DNA of 64,000 nucleotides, taken from Lujinxingiaceae bacterium. GTDB lineage: Bacteria > Myxococcota_A > Bradymonadia > Bradymonadales > Bradymonadaceae. The position numbers and the translations under genes were made by a program. Shown here one piece after another: positions 39,362 through 47,259 of this stretch. The stretch's first letter is position 1, and every line of letters begins with the position of its first letter. The stretch lies in the NCBI GenBank assembly GCA_013697635.1, contig JACCWM010000201.1, positions 91,016 through 155,015 on the forward strand, in the 5' to 3' direction. Below the pieces are notes generated by a model. That model was not told the DNA's origin, made no database searches, and saw only the letters and a list, made by a program, of their open reading frames with translations.

Positions 39362-40498
39362 ATGACGAATGTCACGTCTTCGGCCAGGCTCTATTCACTG
39401 TCTACGGCACTTCCTCCATTTACGGCGACCCAGGAGCACTCGTTGCACTTCATGCAGCGCGTGATTGAGGCCAGCGCCGGTCCTGACGAAGTCGACCGCG
39501 CGCTGATGTTCTTGGAGGCGATCCACGAGAGTTGCGGCATCGAGCGTCGCTACAGCGCGATTGAAGATTTTACACGCGACAATGCCGAAGATTTCAGCTT
39601 CTTTCCCAAGAACTGGGCGCTTGCGCCCGTGCCTTCGACGGCCAAGCGCATGGAGCTCTTCGAGCCTGTGAGCATGGCGCTTTGTGAGGAGGCCTCGCGA
39701 AAAGCGTTGGTGGGCGCCGGGGTCAAGGCGGGTGAGGTCACCCACCTGATCGTCGCCACGTGCACCGGATTGTATGCCCCGGGGCCGGACATTCTGCTCG
39801 TCAAGCGTCTGGGCCTGGGTGCGTCGACGCGGCGCACGGTGATCGGGTTCATGGGCTGCTATGCGGCCTTTACCGGGCTGCGCATGGCCGAGCAGATCAT
39901 CGCCGCGGATCCTGAGGCGGTCGTCTTGCAGGTCTGCGTGGAGCTTTGCTCGCTGCACTACCAGCGCAGCTTCGAGCCGCAAACGATCATCGGCAATTGC
40001 CTCTTTGGCGACGGCTGTGCGGCGGCGGTGTGGGCGGGTCGCGATCGCTTCGAGGGGGGCCTGGCCGACCTCGTGACCAGCCACTGCGAGATCTCCCACG
40101 ACAGCCTCGACCAGATGCAGTGGCATGTCGGCGACGAGGGCTTCTTGATGCATCTCGACGTCGAGGTGCCCCAGACGCTTCGTCGCGGGGGAGCGGCGTT
40201 TATCGACACCTTGTGTCGACGCGCCAAGATCGCGGTCAGCGATGTACAGGACTGGGCGGTGCACCCGGGCGGCCCAAAGATCGTCGACGCCGTGCGTGAT
40301 GCGGCCGGCCTTGAGGAGCATGACGTGGCGATCTCACGAAGCGTGCTTCGCGACTACGGCAACATGTCGAGTGCGACGGCGCTGTTCGTGCTGGAGCGAC
40401 AGCTCGCAGCCAGGCGCCGCGGTGGCCCGCTTGTGCTGCTGGGCTTTGGCCCCGGGCTGACCATGGAAGGGGCCGTGATGCTGAGCACCGCGCCGTGA
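39362..40498 (+). CDS. Type III polyketide synthase
   Basis: This 378-residue homodimeric ketosynthase of the chalcone/stilbene synthase family extends an acyl-CoA with malonyl-CoA. The catalytic triad is in place: Cys166 (IGFMGCYAAFTG), His301 (WAVHPGGPKI) and Asn334 (RDYGNMSSAT). The C-terminal GFGPGLTMEG is also typical. ATG 39362 has GAGAG upstream. The gene overlaps the next methyltransferase by four bases, and that gene overlaps an FAD monooxygenase, a gene order like srsABC of Streptomyces griseus. An alkylresorcinol- or alkylpyrone-forming role with a long acyl starter is the likely reading (inference). Confidence 0.93.
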   Translation: MTNVTSSARLYSLSTALPPFTATQEHSLHFMQRVIEASAGPDEVDRALMFLEAIHESCGIERRYSAIEDFTRDNAEDFSFFPKNWALAPVPSTAKRMELFEPVSMALCEEASRKALVGAGVKAGEVTHLIVATCTGLYAPGPDILLVKRLGLGASTRRTVIGFMGCYAAFTGLRMAEQIIAADPEAVVLQVCVELCSLHYQRSFEPQTIIGNCLFGDGCAAAVWAGRDRFEGGLADLVTSHCEISHDSLDQMQWHVGDEGFLMHLDVEVPQTLRRGGAAFIDTLCRRAKIAVSDVQDWAVHPGGPKIVDAVRDAAGLEEHDVAISRSVLRDYGNMSSATALFVLERQLAARRRGGPLVLLGFGPGLTMEGAVMLSTAP

Positions 40499-41205
40499 TC
40501 AGCGACTTTTCGACACGCAGTGATCGCCTGGAGTTGATGGACGAGCCGGGCCTCGAGCTCGCTGAAATCGAAGAAGCTCTGGCGCACCTCGATCGCGTCA
40601 ACCGTTTCACGCGCGGCTATGCAGCGAGCGTGCGCGGGGTGGCCGAGTTGTTCGAGGGCCGCAAAGGGGTGCGCACCGTGCTCGACGTCGGTGTCGGCGG
40701 CGGCGACACGGCGCGCAGGCTGGTCGATTGGGGTCAAAGCCATGACATTGCGCTCAGCGTCAAGGGCATCGATTTGAGCCAGCCAGCGATCGACTACGCG
40801 CGCCGCCTGAGCACGCACAATCCTTGGATCACACTGGAAACAAACGATCTTTTCGACCTGAGCGGCGAGGAGAGCTTTGATGTCGTGCATGCCGCGCTGA
40901 TGCTTCATCACTTGAGTGATCAGCAAGCGGCACAGGCGCTGGCCAAGATGTACGCGCTGAGCCGGCTCGGCGTGGTCGTCAACGACTTGCACCGCCATTG
41001 GCTGGCCTATGCGGCAAGCCATGTGCTCTTGCCTGCGCTGTCGGGCAATCGACTGATCCGTCACGACGGTCCGCTCAGTGTTTTGCGGGCCTTTACTCGC
41101 CAGGAGCTTTTGGGGCTGGTGGCCCGTGCCGGTCTTCCTCGTCCCCGGATTCGCTGGCATGCACCCTTTCGATGGCTCGTCGTCATCGCCAAGGAACGAT
41201 CTTGA
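40495..41205 (+). CDS. SAM-dependent methyltransferase, phenolic-lipid operon
   Basis: This 236-residue class I methyltransferase starts with GTG overlapping the PKS stop (GTGA). Motif I is VLDVGVGGGDTARRL (residues 62-76), followed by IKG-type IDLSQPAIDYARRL and DVVHAALMLHHLSD. The sequence is of the UbiE/COQ5-like type that methylates phenolic or quinol rings. In the context of a type III PKS and an FAD monooxygenase it likely O- or C-methylates the resorcinol product (inference from the srs pathway). No membrane segment is seen, though LAYAASHVLLPALSG is hydrophobic. Confidence 0.88.
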   Translation: MISDFSTRSDRLELMDEPGLELAEIEEALAHLDRVNRFTRGYAASVRGVAELFEGRKGVRTVLDVGVGGGDTARRLVDWGQSHDIALSVKGIDLSQPAIDYARRLSTHNPWITLETNDLFDLSGEESFDVVHAALMLHHLSDQQAAQALAKMYALSRLGVVVNDLHRHWLAYAASHVLLPALSGNRLIRHDGPLSVLRAFTRQELLGLVARAGLPRPRIRWHAPFRWLVVIAKERS

Positions 41206-42446
41206 ACAAGCTTCCCGCTTCAATACCCCTCTCTGCAGAGGTCGTGATCATCGGAGCCGGAATCGCCGGCTGCGCGCTGGCCGCGCGCCTCGCTCGGGCA
41301 GGTATGGACGTCATCCTCTTCGAGCGCGACAAGTTTCCGCGCGACAAGCTCTGCGGGGAGTTTCTCTCCGGCGAGTTTCAAGGCTTGCTCGAGGAGCTCG
41401 GCTGTCTCGACGAGATCCTCGCGCACAACCCGGCGCCGATGGAGAGGCTACGTCTGACAACGATGGGCGGCACGCATGTGGAGTTGCCGCTCGGTGCGCC
41501 GGGCCTGGGTCTGAGCCGCAGCCTGCTCGACACCCAGCTCGCTGATTACGCGCAGCGCTGCGGAGCGCGCGTAATCTTTGAAGCACAGGTCACAGGGATG
41601 TATCAGGAGCCCTGGGGCCGCACGATCGTTCAGGTGTGCCGTGAGGGCGTCGAGCCCACGCTCGAGGTGCAGGCTGGCCTCGTCGTCGGTGCCTACGGTC
41701 GGCGCACCAGCTTGGACCGCATTCTCGGCCGACCCTCCTTTGACAAGCGCTCGCCATGGCTGGCCTTCAAACGCCACCACGTCGCCCACTTTTCCCCTGA
41801 GCGCTCGCACCTGCTCGAGGAGCTGCGCGGGGTGGTCGAGCTCCACAGCTTCAAGGGAGGCTATTGCGGGGTGAGCCTGGTCGAGTCCGACGTGGTCAAT
41901 GTCTGCTTGCTGCTGCACAAAGACTGCCTGGCGAGCCTGCCGACGGTTAGCTGGGACAGCATCAAACACTATATCGGCACCTCCAACACGGAGCTGCGAC
42001 GCCGGCTCGGGTCGCTGGAGGCGTCGCGTCCGATGCTCTCCGTAGCCCAGATCTCGCTCGCCCAAAAGGAGCGCCACCAATCCAACGTGCTCTTCGTCGG
42101 AGATGCCGCCACCATGATCGCCCCGCTCGCTGGCGACGGCCAGGCCATGGCCTTGCACTCGGCGCTGATGCTGGCCGAACTTATCGTCGGCGCACGTTTT
42201 GCTGTGCCGTCTGCGGCCTGGGACCGGCAGTGGGAGCGCCGGTTTCGAACGCGCCTGGCGGTCGCGCGCGGCTTGCACGAGACCCTGGTGCGCGGCTGGG
42301 CTACGGCTCTAGCCGTGCCCACAGTCAAGCGTTTTCCCTGGTTGGGCCGCATGTTGATCCGCCTGACCCGCGGGAAGGCCAAGCCCAGATCAACGCGTGC
42401 AAAAGTGCTGGAAGTTGCGAGCCCGGGCGCCGCCATCACAACGTAA
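41202..42446 (+). CDS. FAD-dependent monooxygenase/oxidoreductase, phenolic-lipid operon
   Basis: This 414-residue protein has a TTG start at 41202 that overlaps the methyltransferase stop (TTGA) and has AAGGA seven bases upstream. No good ATG precedes the FAD motif GAGIAGCALAARL (residues 18-30). Later come PRDKLCGEFLS, the substrate-domain strand, and the second FAD contact VLFVGDAATMIAPLAGDG near 300-317. These fit the PHBH/geranylgeranyl-reductase-like group. It probably hydroxylates the polyketide phenol to a quinol or quinone. It is the last gene of the three-gene operon. Confidence 0.88.
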   Translation: MNKLPASIPLSAEVVIIGAGIAGCALAARLARAGMDVILFERDKFPRDKLCGEFLSGEFQGLLEELGCLDEILAHNPAPMERLRLTTMGGTHVELPLGAPGLGLSRSLLDTQLADYAQRCGARVIFEAQVTGMYQEPWGRTIVQVCREGVEPTLEVQAGLVVGAYGRRTSLDRILGRPSFDKRSPWLAFKRHHVAHFSPERSHLLEELRGVVELHSFKGGYCGVSLVESDVVNVCLLLHKDCLASLPTVSWDSIKHYIGTSNTELRRRLGSLEASRPMLSVAQISLAQKERHQSNVLFVGDAATMIAPLAGDGQAMALHSALMLAELIVGARFAVPSAAWDRQWERRFRTRLAVARGLHETLVRGWATALAVPTVKRFPWLGRMLIRLTRGKAKPRSTRAKVLEVASPGAAITT

Positions 42447-42492
42447 GGCCATTGATTTGGCATAGCGCTTGTGGCTCTGATAGAGTGCGGCG

Positions 42493-43371
42493 ATGACTAC
42501 AAAAACAACCATCGTCATCGCCCTCACCACCTGTCTGCTGCCCTCGCTTGCTGAGGCTCACCTGATTTTGATCGAGCCCCCCCATCGCTACGATCAATAC
42601 ACGCAAAAAGAGCCGCCCTGCGGCAAAGTGGGCGGTCAGCCCGGGGCGACGCGCACCGTCTTCGAGCCCGGCGAGACGATCACGGTGAGCTGGAATGAAT
42701 TCATCAATCATCCGGGCCACTACCGGATCAGCTTCGATTCCGATGGCGACGATGCTTTCGTCGATCCTCCCTGCTTGTCGGACTGTAACACCCGCACCCC
42801 GACCATTGAGCTGTACAGCAACGCGGCCGTGCTGCTTGATGGCATCGCTGACAAGGCCGGCGGCCGCTATGAGGTGCAGGTGACGCTGCCCGACGTGATC
42901 TGCGACAGCTGCACCCTGCAGATCATCCAAGTCATGTACGACAAGCCGCCCTACACACTGCCCGGCAACGACCTCTATTACAACTGCGCCGACCTCATCC
43001 TTCGGCCCGCAAACACAGGCGATGACGCCGGTTCGGATACCGATCCTGGCACCGTCGATGCGGGCACCGAAGATGGCGATGCAGGCACCGGCGGCGAGGA
43101 TACGACGGCCGATGTCTCAAGCGTCGATACATCGCGTGACGATGCGTCGATCAGTGGCGAGGACGTCGCCATCGGTGGTACGGACCTCGCTCCTGGCCCG
43201 AGCTCAGAAAGGCCTACGCAAGGCCAAGGCGGCTGCGCCGTGGCAACTGCGCCCACACACCCCACATCGCCGCCCCTTCTTCTGGTGGTCTTCGGCTTGC
43301 TCGCCGGCTGGCGTCTTCGCGCTCGGCGTTTCAGCGCTACTTGCTGTTGGGTTGGCCGGGCGTGGCGATGA
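42493..43371 (+). CDS. Secreted LPMO-like (polysaccharide monooxygenase-like) protein with MYXO-CTERM-like tail
   Basis: This protein has 292 residues. The signal peptide ends AEA, leaving His23 as the mature N-terminus (HLILIEPPHRY). A second histidine pair, His73/His76, sits in NHPGHYRISF. Together they could form the copper histidine brace of lytic polysaccharide monooxygenases. Five or more cysteines stabilise the domain (residues 23-170). An Asp/Thr/Gly stalk follows, then GGCAVATAP, a hydrophobic helix and WRLRARR, resembling a MYXO-CTERM surface-anchoring signal. Thirteen extra residues follow because the stop lies inside the convergent gene (35-bp overlap). The substrate is unknown. 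Confidence 0.8.
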   Translation: MTTKTTIVIALTTCLLPSLAEAHLILIEPPHRYDQYTQKEPPCGKVGGQPGATRTVFEPGETITVSWNEFINHPGHYRISFDSDGDDAFVDPPCLSDCNTRTPTIELYSNAAVLLDGIADKAGGRYEVQVTLPDVICDSCTLQIIQVMYDKPPYTLPGNDLYYNCADLILRPANTGDDAGSDTDPGTVDAGTEDGDAGTGGEDTTADVSSVDTSRDDASISGEDVAIGGTDLAPGPSSERPTQGQGGCAVATAPTHPTSPPLLLVVFGLLAGWRLRARRFSATCCWVGRAWR

Positions 43372-45226
43372 TGAAGTCGCGGAACTCGTCGTGGACGTTG
43401 TCGCCACCGCGGGGGCCGATGGTCTGCTTCCAGCTCGCGCGTTGGGTGCCATCGGGCACGGCGCCGGTGGCGGGGATGATGCGCTCCATCGAGTAGTTGG
43501 TGGCGTTTTGGCGACCGCCAAAGAAGGGCGGACCGGCATCGCCTGCGCGATCGATGGTGCGGGCCATGGTGTCACGAAGCGAGACATTCATGTAGGCGCT
43601 CTTGAAGTTGAGCCGGCGAAAGCGGGGATCGTTGGCCATGTTCAAGACGAAGTCGGGGTTCTTGAAGGCGTGGTTGCCGCGCTGGGGATTGCTCTCGGAG
43701 AGCGGAACCGTGTTGTGGTCGATCACCAGAAAGTACTGCTTGGGCATGATCACGGTGCCGGGAGGAAAGCCCATGATAATGTCGTGGCCGTTGTGCAGCG
43801 TCCACATCGACAAGTTGATCGGGTCGTTGGTGGTGTTATAGAGCTCGATGAATTGGTCGTCGGTGACCTCGTCGCGTGTGGCGCCGGTATGGTCGGTGGG
43901 GTCGGCGCGGCCGTTCCAGCCGTCCCAGTGGATCTCGCTGATCACGATGTCGCCGGGCTTGACCTGCAGTTTTGCGATCTGGTTGGGGGCGGCGCAGCGC
44001 AGCTCGTCGGCGTTCATCATGTAGTTGCACATGGCCTGGGCCAGGTCTTTGGACTGCTTCCAGATGTTGTCCTCGAACTCTTCGAGGTAGGCCGCGGCGA
44101 TGCGCTCGCCGTGGAGCACCATGAGCACTTCGTCGTTGGAGATCGTGGCTGCGGCCGACCAGTTGAAGCTGCCGGTGATCACGCGTGCCTTGGGCGTGCC
44201 GGCGTCGAGGATCATCGTCTTTGCGTGCAGGCGTCCGCCGCCGGCCTGGTAGTCGCCGATCATCGAGGAGTTCTCGTTGGCGTCCATGCGCATCGGCACG
44301 CCATTGGCCGCCAGACGATAGCCCTGGTGGTATTGGCCGTTGCCATGGAGCTGGCTGCGATCGAGGATACCGACGACCTTCTTGGGGCGCTCGAGCACGG
44401 GCAGTCCGTGCTTGTTCTGGGCGCGGTTGTAGGCCTCGAACTCTTTGTGCTTGTTGATGAAGAGGCTGGCGACCTGATCCTTGGTGAAGGCAAAGATCGT
44501 GAAGTGGATCGAGGTGTCGACGGCGCGTAGCTCCTGCAAAATCTTGCCCATCGTGTCGTCATTGGGCGAGAAGAAGATTTCGACGCGGGTGTCACCGATT
44601 TCAAAGGCGTTGGGCAGCGTGGTCGGCGTCTTGGCGGCCGAATAACGCCCGTCGAACATCTGCTCGAACTCGGCGGTGAAGACGCGCGTCAGCGGCGGAG
44701 AATCGAAGAAATTCCAGTTGTTGAAATTGCGTTCGAACTCGGAGTGGCTGATGTTGCCGGTGCCGACGAAGACGAAGCGGCCATCGATCAGGAAGAACTT
44801 GTCGTGCATGATGTGAAACTGGTTGCCCATCTGCATGGGGATTCGATAGGACTCCATCGCATCATAGCCCGAGGAGTGGCCGAGCGAGCCGGCGTGGGCG
44901 ACCACGCGCACCTTGACGCCACGCAGGTGGGCGCGGATCAGCGCCGCGATGATGTCGCGGTGGTTGAAGCCGTAGACGGCCGTATCGATCGTGTCCTTTG
45001 CGGAATCGAGGCGCTCGACGATGAAGTCGCCCGGAGCGCGGTTGCGCTGCGTACCCTCGCGGGTGCCCGGCGAGTTGAAGAACACCTCGACGCGCGGGGT
45101 GTTGATCGCCTCGAGAGCCTCCTCGCTAAACTCTAAACAGCTGAGCAGCGGCGCGATCATGAGCAGGCCAACGAGCATGCTCAGCGCACGCGTGTAATTA
45201 AAAGACGTCACTGTGCACCTGACCAT
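43337..45226 (-). CDS. PLD-family lipoprotein with C-terminal lamin-tail domain
   Basis: This lipoprotein has 629 residues from ATG 45226, or 624 from GTG 45211, which forms a GTGA overlap with the upstream gene; both have plausible ribosome sites. The lipobox is PLLSC (Cys30). Two phospholipase-D lobes follow with intact HKD motifs: His141-Lys143-Asp148 (HDKFFLIDG, with GTGNIS) and His334-Lys336-Asp341 (HAKTMILDAG, with GSFNWS). Residues 425-560 form a lamin-tail domain (GDIVISEIHWDG, FIELYNTT). PLD lobes hydrolyse phosphodiesters in lipids or nucleic acids; lamin-tail domains accompany secreted bacterial nucleases. It is the last gene of the exported-protein operon. Confidence 0.88.
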   Translation of the reverse strand: MVRCTVTSFNYTRALSMLVGLLMIAPLLSCLEFSEEALEAINTPRVEVFFNSPGTREGTQRNRAPGDFIVERLDSAKDTIDTAVYGFNHRDIIAALIRAHLRGVKVRVVAHAGSLGHSSGYDAMESYRIPMQMGNQFHIMHDKFFLIDGRFVFVGTGNISHSEFERNFNNWNFFDSPPLTRVFTAEFEQMFDGRYSAAKTPTTLPNAFEIGDTRVEIFFSPNDDTMGKILQELRAVDTSIHFTIFAFTKDQVASLFINKHKEFEAYNRAQNKHGLPVLERPKKVVGILDRSQLHGNGQYHQGYRLAANGVPMRMDANENSSMIGDYQAGGGRLHAKTMILDAGTPKARVITGSFNWSAAATISNDEVLMVLHGERIAAAYLEEFEDNIWKQSKDLAQAMCNYMMNADELRCAAPNQIAKLQVKPGDIVISEIHWDGWNGRADPTDHTGATRDEVTDDQFIELYNTTNDPINLSMWTLHNGHDIIMGFPPGTVIMPKQYFLVIDHNTVPLSESNPQRGNHAFKNPDFVLNMANDPRFRRLNFKSAYMNVSLRDTMARTIDRAGDAGPPFFGGRQNATNYSMERIIPATGAVPDGTQRASWKQTIGPRGGDNVHDEFRDFIIATPGQPNSK

Positions 45227-46515
45227 ACTTGATTCCAGATCCCCAGGAAGCGATCAGCTTCGAGCGCCACGGGGCGAGCGACGCCGCGCTGATTGCCAAA
45301 CTCGAGTATCTCGAACATGTTGCCGTCGACGAAGGTGTCCGAGGGGTAGACGCGCACACGGTCGTTGGGCAAGTTGAAGGTCACCTCGAAGGCCGCCGTG
45401 CGGATCAGCGGGTGGCTGAGGAGTTGCACGATGCGTGGATTTTCACGGCCGAGGCGATCCTTTCTCTGATCGATGATGATCATCGTCGGCAGATGATCGA
45501 TATTTGCCGCGACCTGTTTGGCGCCGAGCACGGTGACGCGATCCAACATGGTGGGGCCTTGGCCCTTGCCGATCACGACTCGGACCTCAAAGCCGCGCGC
45601 CTTCTTGTACTCGAGCGCGTCGATCAGAAACGGATTGGAGAGGTCCTCGGTCATGATGTAGACGCTGGCCTTGGCGCGGTAGACCTCGTCGATCACGTTC
45701 TTGATCAGGCGCTCTTGCGGATTGAACTGGATGCGAATCGCGCCCTTGTCGGTGTGGTAGAGCGGCGTGCGCTGGATCGTCGACTTGAGCGGTCCGTTGT
45801 AGACGCTCAAGGTGGTCGCGAAGACGCCGCCGTGCATCTGGCGAAACTCGCGCTCGAAGGTGCGCGCGATCTCCTCGCTGGTCATGCGAAAGCCCAGCCA
45901 GTAGGTAGTCTTGGAGGTCAGTGGGGTGGTGATGTTCCAGACCGTCATCTCGTCGATCACGAAGAAGGTGTGGCTCATCAGGTTGAAGTGGCCGGGGCGC
46001 ACCATCTTGCCGTCGGTCGGCGTGGGCGCGCGCCCGCTGACGCCGCGCGTGCAGATCACGAGATCGGGGCGCGTCTGGCACTCCTCGAGCAGTGGCGAGA
46101 GCGTGGGATCGGGCAGGTAGATCAGCTCGCCGTCACCGTAGGTGGGCCGTAGACCGGCAGCCTCGAGCAGGCCAAAGCCCGCGTCGGCCTTGTGGTCTTC
46201 GTCGGCGACGATGCGCACGTCGATGCCGCGCTTGTGCGCGCCCACCAGGGCCTGAGCGATCTCTTCGTCTTGAAGATGCGAGACCGCGGCCCAGACGCGG
46301 GTGCGCGAGGCGTTGATGTCGGCTACGACGTCGGCGCGAATGTTGACGCGGGTGCTGGGGCCGCCGGCACGGTAGTCCGCCTGGTAGAGCCAGGTCTCAG
46401 GATCTGCCGATTGGGCATCGATGGCGAGCAGGCAAAAGGCCGCCGTCAAACAAAGGGCAATCCAGCGCGTCGGACGACGCCATGTGGGCTTCTTATCAGG
46501 GTGGATCATCGACAT
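45208..46515 (-). CDS. PLD-fold secreted protein with degenerate HKD motifs
   Basis: This protein has about 435 residues. ATG 46515 comes one base after the upstream stop, with GAGTGAG before it. A membrane segment (WIALCLTAAFCLLAIDAQSA) serves as a signal peptide. The two PLD lobes are recognisable, but the catalytic motifs are damaged. The first reads FNLMSHTFFVID at 177-188, where the His and Lys of HxK are Ser and Thr. The second reads HLPTMIIID at 341-349, lacking Lys. The closing Asp is kept in both. It is probably a non-catalytic partner of the intact PLD encoded next, which it overlaps by 19 bp (4 bp if the GTG start is used). Confidence 0.82.
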   Translation of the reverse strand: MSMIHPDKKPTWRRPTRWIALCLTAAFCLLAIDAQSADPETWLYQADYRAGGPSTRVNIRADVVADINASRTRVWAAVSHLQDEEIAQALVGAHKRGIDVRIVADEDHKADAGFGLLEAAGLRPTYGDGELIYLPDPTLSPLLEECQTRPDLVICTRGVSGRAPTPTDGKMVRPGHFNLMSHTFFVIDEMTVWNITTPLTSKTTYWLGFRMTSEEIARTFEREFRQMHGGVFATTLSVYNGPLKSTIQRTPLYHTDKGAIRIQFNPQERLIKNVIDEVYRAKASVYIMTEDLSNPFLIDALEYKKARGFEVRVVIGKGQGPTMLDRVTVLGAKQVAANIDHLPTMIIIDQRKDRLGRENPRIVQLLSHPLIRTAAFEVTFNLPNDRVRVYPSDTFVDGNMFEILEFGNQRGVARPVALEADRFLGIWNQVWSGAQ

Positions 46516-46516
46516 C

Positions 46517-47251
46517 TCACTCAAAGGTACCGCTGGTGGTGCTGCCCGAATAATCCGGGCTGTTCGCCGCCCCCGGGCTTGCCAGGGTGTTCAGGCGCCA
46601 GCCCTCGTTGATCGTGGGAAAACCCACGTCATCGGAGTAGGTGTGCCAGTTTCTCGAGGCCTCGCCGCGGTTGCCAAAGAGCACCTGAACGCGCTCCATC
46701 GAGCGGGCGGTGACCAAATCGTAGCCGCCACAAAAGGCCTGCTGCTCGGTGTTGCCGGCCGACTCCATCAGGCGGTTATCGAAGTCGCGAAGCTCGATGT
46801 AGATGTTTCTGCGGCCGATATCGAGGTCTTCAATGAAGACATCGGCAATGTCAGCAAAGGCGCCGTCACGCTTTTTGGCGATGACGAAGTAGCCATTGGG
46901 CGTGATCGGGTTGGCGTGTGCCGGGATACGATAGCTCTTCTGATAGTCGCCGCCGATGTTGAGGCGCCAGCCACTGACATTGGTCATACGCGGCTGCTTG
47001 TTGAGCAATTCGATAAAGATATCGTCGGGATCGTGGGTGCCGTCGTCGCGCACGCTGCCGGCGAAATGAATCTCGTTGATCATGACATTGCCGCGCTCAG
47101 AGCTCGAGGGCTGCTCGGGCGTGTCACCCCAGCGAATCAGTGGCTGCTCCTCGGAGGGGCCAGGATCGACGTTGTCACAGCCGCCAAGCGCCACCGAAGT
47201 GAGCAACGCGAGTGCCAGGAGCATGGTTGTGCAAAGGCGCGTGTTCGGCAT
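46517..47251 (-). CDS. Lamin-tail-domain lipoprotein
   Basis: This lipoprotein has about 244 residues. GAGG is followed by three successive ATGs; the third (47251) has the best spacing. The signal MPNTRLCTTMLLALALLTSV ends in LGGC (Cys25). A short linker leads to a lamin-tail domain of about 150 residues (GNVMINEIHFAGS, DIFIELLNKQ, VSGWRLNIGG, YFVIAKKRD), an immunoglobulin-like fold often found with extracellular nucleases. The C-terminus ends LNTLASPGAAN, the usual lamin-tail closing motif, and a Ser/Thr tail. Genes on both sides lie a few bases away, so it is within a tight operon. Confidence 0.85.
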   Translation of the reverse strand: MPNTRLCTTMLLALALLTSVALGGCDNVDPGPSEEQPLIRWGDTPEQPSSSERGNVMINEIHFAGSVRDDGTHDPDDIFIELLNKQPRMTNVSGWRLNIGGDYQKSYRIPAHANPITPNGYFVIAKKRDGAFADIADVFIEDLDIGRRNIYIELRDFDNRLMESAGNTEQQAFCGGYDLVTARSMERVQVLFGNRGEASRNWHTYSDDVGFPTINEGWRLNTLASPGAANSPDYSGSTTSGTFE

Positions 47252-47259
47252 CATCATCC

